The notes under the pieces are model-generated. The model had not been told where the DNA came from. It was given only the letters and a program-made list of their open reading frames with translations, and searched no databases. A program made the position numbers and the translations under genes. From Imbricaverruca yamaguchii (lineage: Eukaryota; Arthropoda; Thecostraca; Neoverrucidae), in the NCBI GenBank assembly GCA_034440575.1, contig JAOTOL010001375.1, positions 62,001-126,000 of the forward strand: 64,000 bases of DNA. Reading direction: 5' to 3'. Positions within the stretch are counted from its first letter, which is position 1, and every line of letters begins with the position of its first letter. Shown here piece by piece: positions 46,294-56,318 of the stretch.

Positions 46294-46940
46294 TGGTCAT
46301 GTCAGACCTATGGAGTTGCTTCCAGCGTGTTCAGTACAAACAAACATTTGTGATAATTGATTCGAACGACCATAAACAGATCTCTAAATGCCAATGCAAA
46401 TACAAATACGCCTCTGGCGAACTCGTCGCTGAACACGATTACGAACTTGACATACGTGCTTAAGGCTGCCCATGACCCCCCTCCATGGTCTTGAAGAGAC
46501 CAAAGGAAACCTAGTGTAACTTTTGTTCAAAATATATCGATATATGCGCAGGAGAATGCAACCTGAGAGGTATAAAGCACTGCGGTAGTGCAAATTCAAT
46601 GCCCCGCAAGGTGCAATTATCCACCACAGCAAAAACACTAGATGATCAAAGTTCACGCTATTCAAGAATGCCCTAGAAGCAGACATTTCTAACGTTTGCT
46701 GATTTACAACTCGGAGATTTTGTGACGACTGGAAAGCCCGTTGACTGGCTAGCTCGGCTTCTAGCGTTTTTGGTGATTCTCTTGCATATTCATTTTCACT
46801 TGATAAATGATGAAGTATGAGTTCTGCGGCTATTATGGTCAGGTAGCTGAGACTTGGGGGACACGAAATACATTGTGGGGGACAAATCTCCACTTTTCAG
46901 AAATGTGAGGTACATGTCGAGTTTTTTAGGTCGTGAGGTT
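46294..46940. other. Unannotated
   Basis: No gene recognised. A 169-codon minus frame (46384-46893) has no known domain. Confidence 0.35.
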
Positions 46941-46944
46941 TTTT

Positions 46945-47132
46945 TCGGCCGATCGTGGTGACCTTCTCCGCAGAAAAATGTCATATCACCACCGCTTACC
47001 CCACCCCCAGCCCCCAACCATTTTCTCGGCGACATCCATGATATGTACGCATATATGTATTCATAGCACAACCTGCGTAGAGTAGTCATCGAGCCATCCA
47101 TGCATCGTACAGCCATGGAATATCCATCTTAC
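46945..47132 (+). repeat. Interspersed repeat family B, copy 2
   Basis: Homologous to 42250-42450 in direct orientation. Its right edge abuts the candidate minus-strand donor at 47132. Confidence 0.65.
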
Positions 47133-47480
47133 CGTCACATCGCGGTCCATGTGGTGACAGCCACTCAGGTTATCTCCTGCTCCTTCCTCGGACACTCAGG
47201 CAATCCCTTGCTCTTGACCCTCAGTCCACTGTCGCTCCTGATGATCCCGTCACGTGCACGTGACTCTCATCAGTCACTCCACCAACTCCACTCCGTAATC
47301 CACTCCATTTATCTCTACTCAACACCACTCCACCACACAGAGGCTCGGCGTCCGTTGCGCGCTCAAACTGCCGCCACACGCCGCCTGGGCAGCCCTCCCC
47401 TCCCCTTCCCTCCCGGCAGTGGGCGGGGCTCGCCGTGCCTACCCGCAGGCTACCGGTGACCAACAGGGTGTCGGAGCGCG
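47133..47480 (-). promoter_or_regulatory. CpG-rich candidate distal promoter and 5'UTR exon
   Basis: This GC- and CpG-rich block has a GC box (GGGCGGGGCT, 47421-47430), a 16-bp perfect palindrome GTCACGTGCACGTGAC at 47249-47264 holding two CACGTG E-boxes, and a consensus minus-strand donor GACG|GTAAGA after 47133. A second perfect palindrome, ATGTCACGTGACAT, lies at 47563-47576. It could be the non-coding first exon implied by the acceptor of exon 1a, about 6.3 kb downstream. Plus-strand transcription cannot be excluded. The transcription start is not determinable by eye. Confidence 0.35.
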
Positions 47481-47489
47481 CAGCTCCAG

Positions 47490-49550
47490 CCACTGAAGGT
47501 GGCCTTCGAGCTCCCCAAAGTGGTCCATCATGTGACGTGGAACAGATGCCGTCTGCCGTGCCATGTCACGTGACATTTCTCAGAGTATAGCTCTAAAGTG
47601 TGGTGTTGGGATTCGACTCTGCCTGCGAAGCTGTCGCCATTTTAGGGATATGATACGGAGGATATAAATAACACGCTGAAGGGATGACGGCTAGGATTTG
47701 AGTTTGCGGTGGGGTGGTATGAGAGGATGTATGAGACCTGGTAGCACACAACGTTGTTACAAGTATTTTATTTTTTTGGTTGAAAGTTAATATTGCAAAC
47801 GTAATGTAATAGTAACAGTGGCGTAGCCAAAGGGGAGGGAGGGGCTTTGAGGTGGTCGTTCTCAACCATTGCTCCTCCTCCAAGCAGCCTGCTTTGGAGG
47901 AAATTTTGTCTACATCGTAAACCAAATCTACCACCCATGACTTAATATACCATGCACACGCGTGCGGCGTGGCATGCATCAAGTTGCTTTGCATTTGTTT
48001 AATCATGACAGACGTGTTGTGAATAAACATCACACGGCCTGCACAAGTACACTGACATAATTAATTAATTATATCCGAAGTAATGCCACGTAAATGAACA
48101 GGGCATACATTTATCTAAAGAAGTGTGTCCAGTGGGTTTATCCTGTCAAGTGGGTTAAACAGCACCTACATTATGTTGGTAGGGTCACATGTCTAAAGGC
48201 TAGGGTACTTCTTACAAGATGCACCAGTGCGGAACAATCTACCGACTTGAGTGATCAGTTCAGCCTTCAAAACCTCACATGCCGGACTCGTGTTAAGTAA
48301 CCATCGATTGATTCATTCATAATCTACAAGCCACACATTTGTTTTCGACTCGTTTCGAAAATAGCGTGATGAACTGTCCAGCCCGCCTTCTTTGATTCAG
48401 CTTCAAGGTGAAGTAGGAGGGACTGCCGGTGCTAACCACAATGTTAAGCAGTGATGTTGTTTTGTAACTTCTGAAGTTACAAGTGTCCTCTCAATGTTGG
48501 CTTTGTCCATTCCCAAATAATTTCAACTTTTAGCATGGGACCCTATGAAATGTGCCCCCAATCTATTTCTATTTCCTGCCTCTTGCCTTCATGTATTTTG
48601 CCTCTCCAATGATTTTCAGAAATAAACGCCCGTGATGGTATTATATTTTGAACTGCAAGTAATGAATGTTGGTGGAGGAAGGCATTCAGCATCATGAAGT
48701 AACTGATGCAGAATTAGCACGTTCCCCAAAAATTTCAAACTTGGATGAAAAATGGCACCAAGAAGAAGCTAATGGATACCTTCCTACTTGAAGCTCAATT
48801 ATGGACTCTCATCTTGTGATATGCACATACAATTTGTATTCCTTTCTTAAGGACAAAATATAATGCATCTATTTGGCAAATGACCATTTGATTGAATTTT
48901 AACCAGTCTGGAGTTCCAATGTCCCTCTATTCAATGTCATGATCTTATGTCCTATATGTATTTTTTGGTCGGTTTTATGCCCCACTCTATCATAAATATA
49001 ACTTTGGAACACTGTAGCAAAGTATCACCTATCATGTGCCTCCACAATAGTATTCACTAGACACGTTTTACACATTTTTTCCCATGGTGCAAAAAAAGGG
49101 GTTAGGCTTGGTTAGGGCGGGTAAGGTTAGTTAAGTATTCTATCGGACATCTTTGCATAAAAAAGACAACTTTGTCACATAAATATATTATGTTTTCATC
49201 CAAAGCAGGGTTGTTGCCTAACTGGATTCTTTTATGCCTGATTGGAAGTTAAACATGTACAATCGTGTGTTCGAACAGCTGCAAAATCTTCTCTTAAAAC
49301 AAGGTAAGCATTAGTTATGTCTGAGATATTTAAAATGTGGGCCAACCTGCCACACCATAATTATTGTAGAAGTGCCAGAGGACAGAGGCATTACCTGGTG
49401 TCAGAGGTACTACTTATCTTTGGCACTGTAGATGTCCACAGCTATATAACCAGATAACATCGGATTTGAGGTATGTCTGGTGTACCGCTTCCTCAGAATG
49501 GCCCAACCAGTATTTGTACGGTGTTTTCAGAATGCAAAAGTCAACAAGCT
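47490..49550. other. Unannotated, with a CCTAACC-family remnant
   Basis: AT-rich. 47820 carries CAGTGGCGTAGCCAAAGG, an hAT-like terminal word. 49060-49140 is an inverted copy of the CCTAACC/TGTGTAAAACGTG repeat seen at 30.4 and 34.3 kb. Otherwise nothing recognised. Confidence 0.4.
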
Positions 49551-49562
49551 GTCCATATTTAA

Positions 49563-50465
49563 CCCTCGGGGTGATATGCCCCCTTAAGGTTTTCCATGTG
49601 TAGTAAAAGAACGTTTCAAAACAGCGTGCCGAAACTTGTCATACCTTTTCCCACATCAATTTGGCATGTTGTGTGAAAATTTTGAAGTCAGGTTAACTAG
49701 GGTCAACAAGTTAGTCAAGGTCAAGTTCGGTCACCTCCAGAAAAGTTCAACCAGTCGTCACGCTTTAACGGATGACGATATTTTAATGACACGTTCAACG
49801 TTTCCTTATCTTTATGGAATACAAAAACGCACCGGAAAAGTTTGTAATTTTTCTACTTTTTTATGGCATTGTATTTGTAAATCGGACAATTATGGCTAAA
49901 ATCGAAGGTTCTGGCTTAGGTAAGCACATTTAATGAGAGCACGTTGGCTTCAAACAACGTTTTGCGGTTCGATCTACCAAACACGAAAATAAAATTAAAG
50001 ACATAAAAGTTTGAAATGTTTTTTTTTAAAGGTTGTTGGGTGGACAAAACTTTTAGGGCCATCGTCGATTTTGCCTTCATTTTCTGATTCCAAACAATTT
50101 TTGTTGTTAAAATCTTCCCCAAAGTGAACTCCCAAGAGCTAAAAAAGAAATTAAGTCTGTTGTGAAAACATAGACAAAACAGATAGTGACGTCACTTTTG
50201 TGGGCCATAACATTTTTTGGTGGTTTCAGGCCCTACTCGTCAAGCGCTTTCCGATAACACCTCTTTCGTATTCGTGAGACGCCCAGTTTGGAGATTAGAG
50301 GGGGAGGTTGGTTGGTTGGTTATTTGGGCTTTCGGGCGCATCGACTGCGTTGGTCATACAGCGCCCATAGAGGGGGAGGGAGTTGTATCAACCAAGATAA
50401 CCAGGTATCAACCACCCTCCGAGACGGGGTGTGAGGATCTCACCAGATAGACAGTTTATTGTAAT
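49563..50465 (-). mobile_element. TTAA-type non-autonomous DNA transposon, inverted copy 2
   Basis: The reverse complement aligns along its length with 45453-46287. Shared blocks are CACCCCGTCTCGG, ATCGGAAAGCGCTTGACGAG, AAAAGTGACGTCAC, TTAAAGCGTGACGACTGG and CAAATTGATGTGGGAAAAGG. The TTAA at its left (49559-49562) is intact; the right one has decayed to ATAA. A 60-bp retro-insert at 50308-50367 interrupts it. Confidence 0.6.
50308..50367 (-). mobile_element. 60-bp solo LINE/SINE 3'-tail insertion
   Basis: Flanked by TAGAGGGGGAGG at 50296-50307 and 50368-50379 (12 bp, perfect). On the minus strand it reads TGGGCGCTGTATGACC, then GTCGATGCGCCC, GAAAGCCCAAATAACC and three AACC units. It lies inside the TTAA-type element, so it is younger than that insertion. 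Confidence 0.8.
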
Positions 50466-50479
50466 ACAAATCCTCTAAC

Positions 50480-52190
50480 CGCTCACAAAGAGCAACTTTA
50501 AAACAAACAATTATTTCGTACGGTGGTGTTTTGCATTCCGAACACGAAAATGCGGGTGTGCTAGATTACAAACACTGGATCAAGATCAGGTGTTGGAGGG
50601 CATTTATATTTCCTAATAGGATGAGCTATAATGACCCGCTGTATACGGTCGCCTTTCAGTGTCAGCGAGCGTAAGACATATCAAGCGAGGTAGTGTCGGA
50701 TATCGAAGGTGGTGACTTTGGTGACGCGAACAGCTATTGGCGACGGGACAGCGAGTGAGAGCAGCAGAAGGTGAAAAAGATGTGATCTTAAAACCTGACT
50801 TCCTACAGGTTTATAAAGCTATCCGAGTACCATGAATGGGAAAGATAATGGGATTTAAAGTGCATCCTTGTTAAGGTATTTAAACATGAAATTAAGGGAT
50901 CCATAGAGGATATAGTGAATATAAATTACAGGTTTGGATGGTGAGGTTTGGATAACTTACAGGTGAGGTTTGGATAACTTCAAAAATGATCTTAGTGTGT
51001 TATAAGGAAATGAATGCTGGTGTGGTCCGGAATAGCAGTGCCAATTAAGCAACCAACAAACGCAAAAGAAGTGAGGCAGCAAACTCGTCTGTGCTGGTAG
51101 GTAGGCAGTCGATTTTCCATAATGAGCTAAATGGAGAGGGTATGAACCATATTGATGACTTTTGGGATCACACTGATACTATGGCTTCTTTTCAAAGATT
51201 TCTGGGAAAATGTGGTGCACAATTTGTGAAGCCCTCCTCACATATATGGGATGGTGTCCGGCTATCTCTTCTCAGTGGACGCGTTTAACTATGCAAAGTC
51301 TTCATTTGCAACCTATATATAAACATCGGAAAGGTACTATTGAAGTAAACCAAGAGACAAGTTTACTTTCGCTAATAATATCCAAATATTTATACCGCCA
51401 AAATGTTGCCCACGTGAATCCAAAGGTACGGAAACGCTGGGACGAGCACGGAAAGGGATTTGGTGCAGCGTGAAAGAAAATATATTGCTTGTCTTTTAAA
51501 AACATATCGATAAAATTGCAAGGTCTTCCATATATAATTATTGACCTTACTCGCACGCTATTTTCCAAATCGAAGATTTTTATGCATCAGGAAAGTACTC
51601 CATTACTTATTTTGGGAGAACTGTGGAGAACGTCTTCGGAGCAGATCGGAGTAGCTCCAATCTACTCCAACTTACTCCCCCGAGAGCAGGGGCAGCTTGG
51701 AGCGGCTTGGAGTGGCACAAATGTGGCGCTGAAGATATATTTGCGAAGCTTTAATTTTAAAGTGTCTCACTGGACTGTGAGGGTGTTGTGTTTCAATATT
51801 TATTGTATTATCTTTGAGGATGTAATTTCCTTTCATGCAGACAATGAACAGTGCACTTATCCACACTGAACCACTCCACGCGTCATATGTGCTCTCATAA
51901 TATAAGCACAAAAAACTGACTTCTACTCCAAGTTGCTCCATACGTTCCGGCGTTCGTTTTCACTGAGCCTGCTCTGAACTGTTCCAAGTTGCTCCACGTT
52001 TCTCAACTCACTTTTATGGGACAGTGTCAGGAACAGACCCATCATCATGCTCCTTGCAGCAGCACTGAAACACATATTTTGCTAAACTTGTACTTCCTGC
52101 CTGCAATATGAATGCAGTGGCATGGCAGTTGCTTTTATTGAGAACAAATAAATTCCACACTTGCATGCGTAGTATGTACTGGATGCGCTT
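50480..52190. other. Unannotated
   Basis: No gene or repeat recognised; frames of 126 codons or fewer without known domains. Confidence 0.4.
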
Positions 52191-52198
52191 AGATGTGG

Positions 52199-52485
52199 CG
52201 CCCCGGTAGCTCAGTTGGTTAGAGCGCTGGCCTGCACTGGTCTCCCATGTACTGGCAACACAGGGTTCGAGTCGCTTCGCGCGCTCGCATTTCGCCCACG
52301 GCCGGTGTCGGTGTATTAACGGCACGATAAACGCTCGATCAAAATTCTGCCGTTGAACAGGAATTCGTGGATCGGGTGGTGGGGCCAGGGTCCACGCAAC
52401 AAGCTCTGCTTAGCAATGGAACCCTGGTTCCTAAAGCCACCCCAGCAACAACTCGGACTAAATTTATATAAAAAATTATATTTAA
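52199..52485 (+). mobile_element. tRNA-derived SINE, second type
   Basis: The head GCCCCGGTAGCTCAGTTGG has a perfect A-box (TAGCTCAGTTG) and a perfect B-box (GGTTCGAGTC). The boxes are about 57 nt apart instead of about 44, and no 3' acceptor strand complementary to GCCCCGG follows, so it is not a working tRNA. A roughly 170-bp body with CCAGGGTCC/GGAACCCTGG complementarity follows, then an AT-rich tail. It lacks the TAAAACC hairpin end of the first SINE family, so it probably uses a different LINE. Confidence 0.7.
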
Positions 52486-52603
52486 AAAATGTGCATATGC
52501 GTATTATTTAAATATCTGACAACCCGGTATGAAAGTTTGGCGCGATTTTTCGTTTTTGAAGCATAAATGTAGTGTACGATATCCTTTTCATGTTCAACCT
52601 AGG

Positions 52604-52991
52604 CGTAGGCGCACCAGAGAGTGTGTGTGGGGGGGGCAGGGAGACCCCCATGAGACCAAAGTGCCCTTTTGACCGAAAAGTGCCCTTTTGACCGAAAAGT
52701 GCCCTCTTGGTCGGAATGTCACAAATTTAGGCAAAAAATAACCTGCCTCATGTGCCCCGCCTGTGCCAAAGGTGCCATTTGGGCCCAAAACTGCCCTCTT
52801 GGCCTAAAAATGACATCCCCCTGTGCCATTTCCTGTCCTATGCGGCATGGAAAATTAACGCCCCCCCGGTCAACAAACCTTTCAGTGTGCCCCGGGCCGC
52901 AAAGTGCCCTTTTGGAGCCGGTCAAGTACCCTTTTGGAGCCGCCCAAGTCCCATTTTCGGCCCCCATGGAAAAATCCTGGGTGCGCGCCTG
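52604..52991. mobile_element. hAT-like MITE with 8-bp target-site duplication
   Basis: A 388-bp insert lies between perfect 8-bp duplications AACCTAGG (52596-52603 and 52992-52999). Ends are imperfect inverted repeats: CGTAGGCGCACCAG on the left and CAGGCGCGCACCCAG as reverse complement of the right. Inside, AAGTGCCCTTTTG-type words recur at 52660-52710 and 52900-52955. There is no transposase. The 8-bp duplication fits hAT. Confidence 0.7.
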
Positions 52992-52999
52992 AACCTAGG

Positions 53000-53350
53000 T
53001 AGTTGTAAGATTGCCCTAGTGTCCAATGAATGGTGACTTTATGCTTGCAGTTCTTCCAAGCATTTTTAGTTTTGGTGGAGACTGTCCTCTTTGATCAATT
53101 GAAATAGTACAAGCAATCCTATTTAAAGTTTTGTCAAATCGATAATCACACTGCTCATTTAGCACTGATCGCAATGTGCTAAAATGGTTGCATGGGTTGT
53201 GGAAAACTGGAAAAGAATGTTGTATTTATTAAATTAATTTTTCATTTATGTTTTTTCCAAGTTGGCAAAATAGACTGGTCCAAACCCGGGGAAAACTGGT
53301 ATTGGGGTATCCTAGGTTGGCTCTCTATGTTGAACTGACTCCATACGCAG
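53000..53350. other. Unannotated
   Basis: AT-rich lead-in to the satellite; nothing recognised. Confidence 0.4.
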
Positions 53351-53359
53351 CCAGCACTG

Positions 53360-54205
53360 CAGGTGCGCCCGACAAACCCCGCCAGTGCGAGGTCGGCCCA
53401 GCGCCCGACAAACCCCGCCAGTGCGAGGTCGGCCCAGCGCCCGACAAACCCCGCCAGTGCGAGGTCGGTCGAGCGCCCCACAAACCCCTCCGAGCGCCCG
53501 ACACACCCCGCCGAGCGCCCGACAAGCCCCGCCAGTGCGGGGTCGGCCCAGCGCGCGACAAACCCCGCCAGTGCGAGGTCGGCCCAACGCCCGACAAACC
53601 CCGCCAGTGTGAGGTCGGCCGAGCGCCCGACAAACCCCTCCGAGCGCCCGACACACCCCGCCGAGCGCCCGACACACCCCTCCGAGCGCCCGACACACCC
53701 CGCCGAGCGCCCGACACACCCCGCCGAGCGCCAGACAAACCCCGCCAGTGCGAGGTCGGCCCAACGCCCGACAAACCCCGCCAGTGTGAGGTCGGCCCAG
53801 CGCCCGACAAACCCCGCCAGTGCGAGGTCGGTCGAGCGCCCCACAAACCCCTCCGAGCGCCCGACACACCCCGCCGAGCGCCCGACAAGCCCCGCCAGTG
53901 CGGGGTCGGCCCAGCGCGCGACAAACCCCGCCAGTGCGAGATCGGCCCAACGCCCGACAAACCCCGCCAGTGTGAGGTCGGCCCAGCGCCAGACAAACCC
54001 CGCCAGTGCGAGGTCGTCCCAGCGCCCGACAAACCCTGCCAGTGCGGGGTCGGACCAGCGCGCGACAAACCCCGCTGGTGCGAGGTCGGACCAGCGCGCG
54101 ACAAACCCTGCCAGTGCGGGGTCGGACCAGCGCGTGACAAACCCTGCCAGTGCGAGGTCGGACCAGCGCGCGACAAACCCCGCCAGTGCGAGGTCGGCCG
54201 CGTGC
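53360..54205. repeat. GC-rich satellite of 36-bp and 21-bp units
   Basis: The main unit is 36 bp (landmarks GCGCCCGACAAACCCCGCC and AGTGCGAGGTCGGCCCA). A shorter 21-bp form, CGAGCGCCCGACACACCCCGC, is inserted in blocks around 53490-53530, 53640-53740 and 53850-53890. Blocks of 21-mers and 36-mers themselves recur, giving a higher-order pattern. Both lengths are multiples of 3, so long frames stay open on both strands, including a 330-codon plus frame of APDKPRQCEVGP repeats. No coding support beyond openness. Confidence 0.95.
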
Positions 54206-54209
54206 AGTG

Positions 54210-54690
54210 TGCGAGAGGCAGGATTGATCGGCGCCGCTAAGCGCGGCTCGGACCTGCCCTGAGGCCCGTGTGATCCGGCCGGATGAATATCCGCCGTGTC
54301 AGCCCCAGCGGGCCGTCCTCGCTGCTGACTCGACCAAGTCGGCTGGCTACCGGTGACGGCTCCTCACTGGCACGAGCCCGCCACTTGACCGGCGGCCGGT
54401 GTCGGCCGGCCGCCCGTTGATCCAATCGGTCGTGTTTGATCTTTGGGCTCTGAAGCGGGATGCGCCGATCGGTGCTCACACGACACATCCCGTCCCCACA
54501 CGATGTGGTCATCAGAGAAAGGACAACCGGGTCCTCTCGGAGGACTTGGGTTCTGCCAACAATTAGTGTTCAGCAACTCTGATATGGGTTTTGTAGTCGG
54601 TTGCAAACACGTTCAATTTGGGTGCCTACTTCTTGCAACGCCACTAGTAATACCTGAATCACCGGTGTTTGAGTACATGTATCATATATT
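54210..54690. other. GC-rich unannotated segment
   Basis: CpG-rich sequence right of the satellite to about 54540, possibly a CpG island or an older, unrecognisable part of the array. No gene identified. Confidence 0.35.
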
Positions 54691-54696
54691 CCTTCG

Positions 54697-54751
54697 GTTG
54701 TTTATTTGAGTTTTAGGGCGCCTCGACCAGGTTTGGTCGTTTTGCGCCCAT
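54697..54751 (-). mobile_element. Solo LINE 3'-tail insertion (I-element subtype)
   Basis: On the minus strand: ATGGGCGCAAAACGACC, GTCGAGGCGCCC, TAAAACTCAAATAAACAACC. The GCAAAA variant matches the I-clade LINE end at 22221-22268. Flanks share ATGTAT and TATTCCTTC, suggesting a target-site duplication disturbed by an 11-bp local duplication. Confidence 0.6.
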
Positions 54752-54759
54752 GTATGATC

Positions 54760-56310
54760 CATGTACTATGTATTCCTTCTGAGCAACTATGACTTACTTG
54801 GTTCTTTGCCGTTTCGCATGCAAAGCAGGACTGGTACGTTCCAAGACAAGTTTTATCCCGATCGTACTAGTGGTTTCAGAGTTATAGCATACGGGACTAT
54901 TTTGAGGTCACACAACAAGGGTATCTTTGGCGAGAGATATTTCATCGATAATGAAAAGGAAGTGTGATATATTATGCTTCTTTGAGAAGAACAATGATTA
55001 ACGAAAGCACATTAGAGATAAAATATCAACATTTCTCACATTTCACCCCGTGACCGTATGTCCTCGTGACCTCGTGGCCTTTTACCCCTATCCCATTGAA
55101 ATTCATTCATTTGATGGGAGAAATGCAAGCAGACATGATGGGGCTGCCATTAACAAATGCGTTTTGTTTTTAAATATCCAATATGGGCGTCCATTCTCCA
55201 TGGTTTCTATGATTTTCCGACTTTTGGGAACGAGCGGATTTCGAGTAAGTTATCTTCCATTCGAACAATGGAATGGGAATCGAACAACGGAATCGAACAA
55301 TGAAATAAAACGCTTCTTTAACCCCCCAAAAATATTTGAATCTTATTCATTTAAGACTTATAGTTTGCCTTAATAAACTAGACAAATTTCAAGGTCACCC
55401 ATTGCCGATAGGTTGAGTATTGGAGTTTATGGGCACATCGACTGCATCGATCACGCAGCGCCCATATCATCGTCAGTCAGACAATGGCATATGCGTGAAG
55501 GTCAGCCGACGAGACAACTGCATGTGAAGGGGTCAATGTACGTGAGACATCATGCCGTGGTTTGATCATCATTTTTTTTTCAGGCGTAAAAGCGAGTTAA
55601 TGAGAGACAGAAATCACAGAAAATTATTCATTTCTGATAGGAAGCGGAAGAGTCGTCCCGATTGAACAATTCATAACTAGTCTCCTAATGCTTCCATAAA
55701 GGAGAGAGATGCACGTCCAAAGACACGCCTTCGCTCATGAATAACTCGACTGCAGGCAATCAGTACGTGCCGCACTGGCAGTTCAGCATGGCACCCTGGA
55801 CACAGCGGACTGTCACCGCCATCCAGAAGGTATTACCGATAGGCTATCCACAGGATTATCTACGTGTGACGACGTGATTTCACTTCAGAACATCTGATGG
55901 TCTGGTAGTGGAAACATTTGATCAGGGGCGTCGATTTGTATCCTCTTATGGGGGCCATGGCCCCACATATTTTATGTTGAGTTTGCCCCCATGTTGATTT
56001 GTTCCCCCCCTCCCAATAACCAATGCTGCTTTTATGCTGATAAAAAAGCTAAAGTAAAAAAGAAAAACACCATGCTTCATAGGAAAGCTTAGTTGATGTT
56101 AACCAGCATGTTTTGTACTGTAAAAAACATATTAGGTTTAGATAGTGCGCTGAGTCTTCACCTTTGCTGTAAAAATGAAAATTGTGTGCAAAAAAAAACA
56201 ACAATAACTGGGTCTCCCTCAAATGTGGAAGTACAATGTTACATCATAAAATATTGAGATTAGCACGTACTGATGCATTTTTAAACCAGATTGTCTTTAA
56301 AAAATTTGCT
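54760..56310. other. Mostly unannotated
   Basis: Contains CCGTGACCTCG-like words near 55.05-55.08 kb reminiscent of repeat family A, and CAGGGGCGTCGATTTG at 55923, a possible DNA transposon end. No gene recognised. Confidence 0.35.
55413..55466 (-). mobile_element. Solo LINE/SINE 3'-tail insertion, diverged
   Basis: On the minus strand: ATGGGCGCTGCGTGATCG, GTCGATGTGCCC, ATAAACTCCAATACTCAACC. The hairpin arm carries one mismatch. No convincing duplication remains. Confidence 0.5.
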
Positions 56311-56318
56311 ATGCCACT

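Noticed and set aside
52199..52290. Functional tRNA gene
   Set aside because: A and B boxes are perfect, but their spacing is too wide and no acceptor-stem partner to GCCCCGG follows; the body continues as a SINE.
53248..54240. 330-codon plus-strand frame
   Set aside because: It is open only because the 36- and 21-bp units are multiples of 3 and stop-free; four other frames are open too.
54210..54540. rDNA spacer or rRNA fragment
   Set aside because: GC-rich, but I could match no conserved rRNA segment.
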